Positions 59,794-64,000 of a stretch of DNA of 64,000 bases are shown one piece after another. The stretch comes from Aeromonas rivipollensis (GTDB taxonomy: Bacteria; Pseudomonadota; Gammaproteobacteria; Enterobacterales; Aeromonadaceae): contig NZ_CP149130.1 in the NCBI RefSeq assembly GCF_037811135.1, positions 4,304,501-4,368,500 on the forward strand, written 5' to 3'. A model generated the notes under the pieces. It was not told where the DNA came from. It searched no databases and saw only the letters and a list, made by a program, of their open reading frames with translations. Every line of letters starts with the position of its first letter. Within the stretch, counting starts at the first letter, position 1. The translations under genes and the position numbers were made by a program.

Positions 59794-60765
59794 TTACCCC
59801 TCCTGGACCTGGGGCAGGGGCTCCTGCTCGCGGTAGCGGCGGGCCAGCACGGCGCACACCATCAGCTGGATCTGGTGGAAGATCATCAGCGGCAGCACCA
59901 TGACCCCGACGCTGGCGGCGGGGAACATGACGTTGGCCATGGGCACCCCATTGGCCAGACTCTTCTTGGAGCCGCAGAAGACGATGGTGATCTCGTCCGC
60001 CTTGTTGAACCCGAGGCGGCGGCTGATCCAGATGTTCCAAGCCAGCACCAGCGCCAGCAGCACGCAGCTCAGCAGCACTATGCTGGCGAGATCGTACCAG
60101 CCGACCTGGTGCCAGATCCCCTGCACCACCGCCTCGCTGAAGGCCACATAGACCACCAGCAGTATGGAGCTCTGATCCAGCTTGCCGATGAGGGGGCGAT
60201 GGCTGTCGACCCAGCGGCCGATCAGTGGGCGCGACAGATGGCCCACCACGAAGGGCAGCATCAGCTGCACCATGATCGCCTGAATGGAGTGCCAGGTGTC
60301 GACCCCCTCCCCCTGAACATTGATCATCAGCCCCACCAGCACCGGCGAGAGGAAGATGCCGAGGATGCTGGAGGCCGAGGCGCTGCACACCGCCGCCGAC
60401 ACATTGCCCCCCGCCATGGAGGTGAAGGCGATGGCCGACTGCACGGTCGCAGGCAGGGCGCACAGATAGAGGAAGCCCAGATAGATGGCCGGGCTCAGCC
60501 ACTGGGGCACCAACGGGGTGAGCAAGAGCCCCAGCAGCGGGAACAGCAGGAAGGTGCTGGCCATCACCACCAGGTGGAGCCGCCAGTGGCCGAGGCCCGC
60601 CAGCAGGTTCTGGCGCGACAGCTTGGCGCCATGCATGAAGAACAGCAGCGCCACCGCCAGCTTGGTCAGCAACGCGAACCAGACGGCCACCTGGCCCTCG
60701 CAGGGGAAGAAGGAGGCCAGGGCCACCACGGCAATCAGCACAGAGGTAAAGGGATCCAGACGCAC
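59794..60765 (-). CDS. YfeH-type bile acid:sodium symporter family transporter
   Basis: A 323-residue membrane protein of the BASS superfamily with about ten helices. Matches to YfeH-type proteins include FFMHGAKLSRQNLLAGLGHWRLH, LCALPATVQSAIAFTSMAGGNVSAAVCSAS and FCGSKKSLANGVPMANVMFP. The substrate is unknown; organic anions are likely. It starts at a GTG (60765) seven bases after GGAG. Confidence 0.88.
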   Translation of the reverse strand: MRLDPFTSVLIAVVALASFFPCEGQVAVWFALLTKLAVALLFFMHGAKLSRQNLLAGLGHWRLHLVVMASTFLLFPLLGLLLTPLVPQWLSPAIYLGFLYLCALPATVQSAIAFTSMAGGNVSAAVCSASASSILGIFLSPVLVGLMINVQGEGVDTWHSIQAIMVQLMLPFVVGHLSRPLIGRWVDSHRPLIGKLDQSSILLVVYVAFSEAVVQGIWHQVGWYDLASIVLLSCVLLALVLAWNIWISRRLGFNKADEITIVFCGSKKSLANGVPMANVMFPAASVGVMVLPLMIFHQIQLMVCAVLARRYREQEPLPQVQEG

Positions 60766-60977
60766 GGGGAGTCTCCAGGGAAAGCGCGTCCCTCACCGGA
60801 TGGGGGACGACAGGGCACAGGAGGGCCATCCTCTGACGGCGACCCTCGATACGAAACCCCAGCTTACCCCGAACACAGGGAGGCGCAAAGTTGAGCGACG
60901 GCCCCAGGCATTCAGTGAAATTAAACGAGTTGGTTTTTTGTGCTTTAAAACTAAACATTCAGGTCAGGCGAGGAGAC

Positions 60978-61005
60978 AAAAAAACGGGTGGCCAGAGGCC
61001 ACCCG
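60978..61005 (-). terminator. Terminator of the APC permease gene
   Basis: CGGGTGGCC-AGA-GGCCACCCG with an A-run to its left, which becomes a T-run on the minus strand, just after the permease stop. Confidence 0.85.
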
Positions 61006-61025
61006 CGCTGCACCGCTGTCAGCTC

Positions 61026-62561
<1,536 letters not shown>

Positions 62562-62635
62562 TTATGATCGGGCCGCGTGCACGGCCTCGTTGGCAAACCG
62601 GCGCAGCCCTGCGGCACCGGCACTCAATCGGGGGT

Positions 62636-64000
<1,365 letters not shown>

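Overview
The window reads as a chromosomal segment of a GC-rich gammaproteobacterium, most likely an Aeromonas. The order smg-dprA-LysM protein / def-fmt-rsmB-trkA-trkH, the close match of the secreted aminopeptidase to the Aeromonas/Vibrio proteolytica enzyme, and the overall codon use point there. This is inferred from gene content, not from a database search. I see no rRNA, tRNA, CRISPR array or insertion sequence.

Layout. 1-9.5 kb: housekeeping block (zinc-finger protein YrdD, Smg, DprA and a LysM protein on the minus strand; Def, Fmt, RsmB, TrkA and TrkH on the plus strand). 9.5-12.4 kb: RmuC, a small membrane protein, a solo NapF-type ferredoxin and an NsrR repressor. 12.6-20.8 kb: PfkB kinase, CysB-type regulator, then a polyamine/beta-alanine catabolic cluster (class I amidotransferase, CoA-acylating semialdehyde dehydrogenase, BauA-type aminotransferase, PuuR-like regulator, PuuC-type aldehyde dehydrogenase) sharing a candidate operator. 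20.9-30 kb: transporters with linked regulators (RarD, AraC, two LysE, a YeeE/YedE sulfur transporter, LysR) and small conserved proteins. 29.7-31.6 kb: HxlR repressor coupled to a second FabF under a double palindromic operator. 31.7-39.7 kb: accessory envelope and stress genes (four-repeat DUF4397 lipoprotein, BON lipoprotein, DUF3309, SDR/NTF2/HxlR unit, orphan secreted protein with a LysR, DUF2846 lipoprotein) plus a truncated paralogue of a membrane protein.

39.8-43.6 kb is an AT-rich three-gene island between the DUF2846 lipoprotein gene and uvrD. The genes overlap and encode a protein with a DUF4297/Cap4-like nuclease N-terminus, a small middle component and a Rad50/SMC-like ABC ATPase with a zinc ribbon in its coiled coil. 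This is the plan of Lamassu/DdmABC (ABC-three-component) anti-phage and anti-plasmid systems, and it is the strongest candidate for an interesting biological system here.

45.8-51.2 kb: a PurR-box-preceded BMP-family nucleoside ABC transporter (binding protein, double ATPase, two permeases). Both later junctions of this operon, and the junction before rmuC, carry tandem partial duplications of gene ends. Each creates a chimeric mini-ORF that bridges the two genes with overlapping stop and start codons. 51.2-60.8 kb: M28 aminopeptidase, LysR regulator with a textbook LysR box before frmA-fghA (formaldehyde detoxification), a DinB-fold protein, a GIN-domain lipoprotein, OvoA (ovothiol synthesis) and a YfeH-type transporter. 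61-64 kb: two paralogous APC amino-acid permeases (the second cut by the window edge) flanking a CsaA-like tRNA-binding protein.
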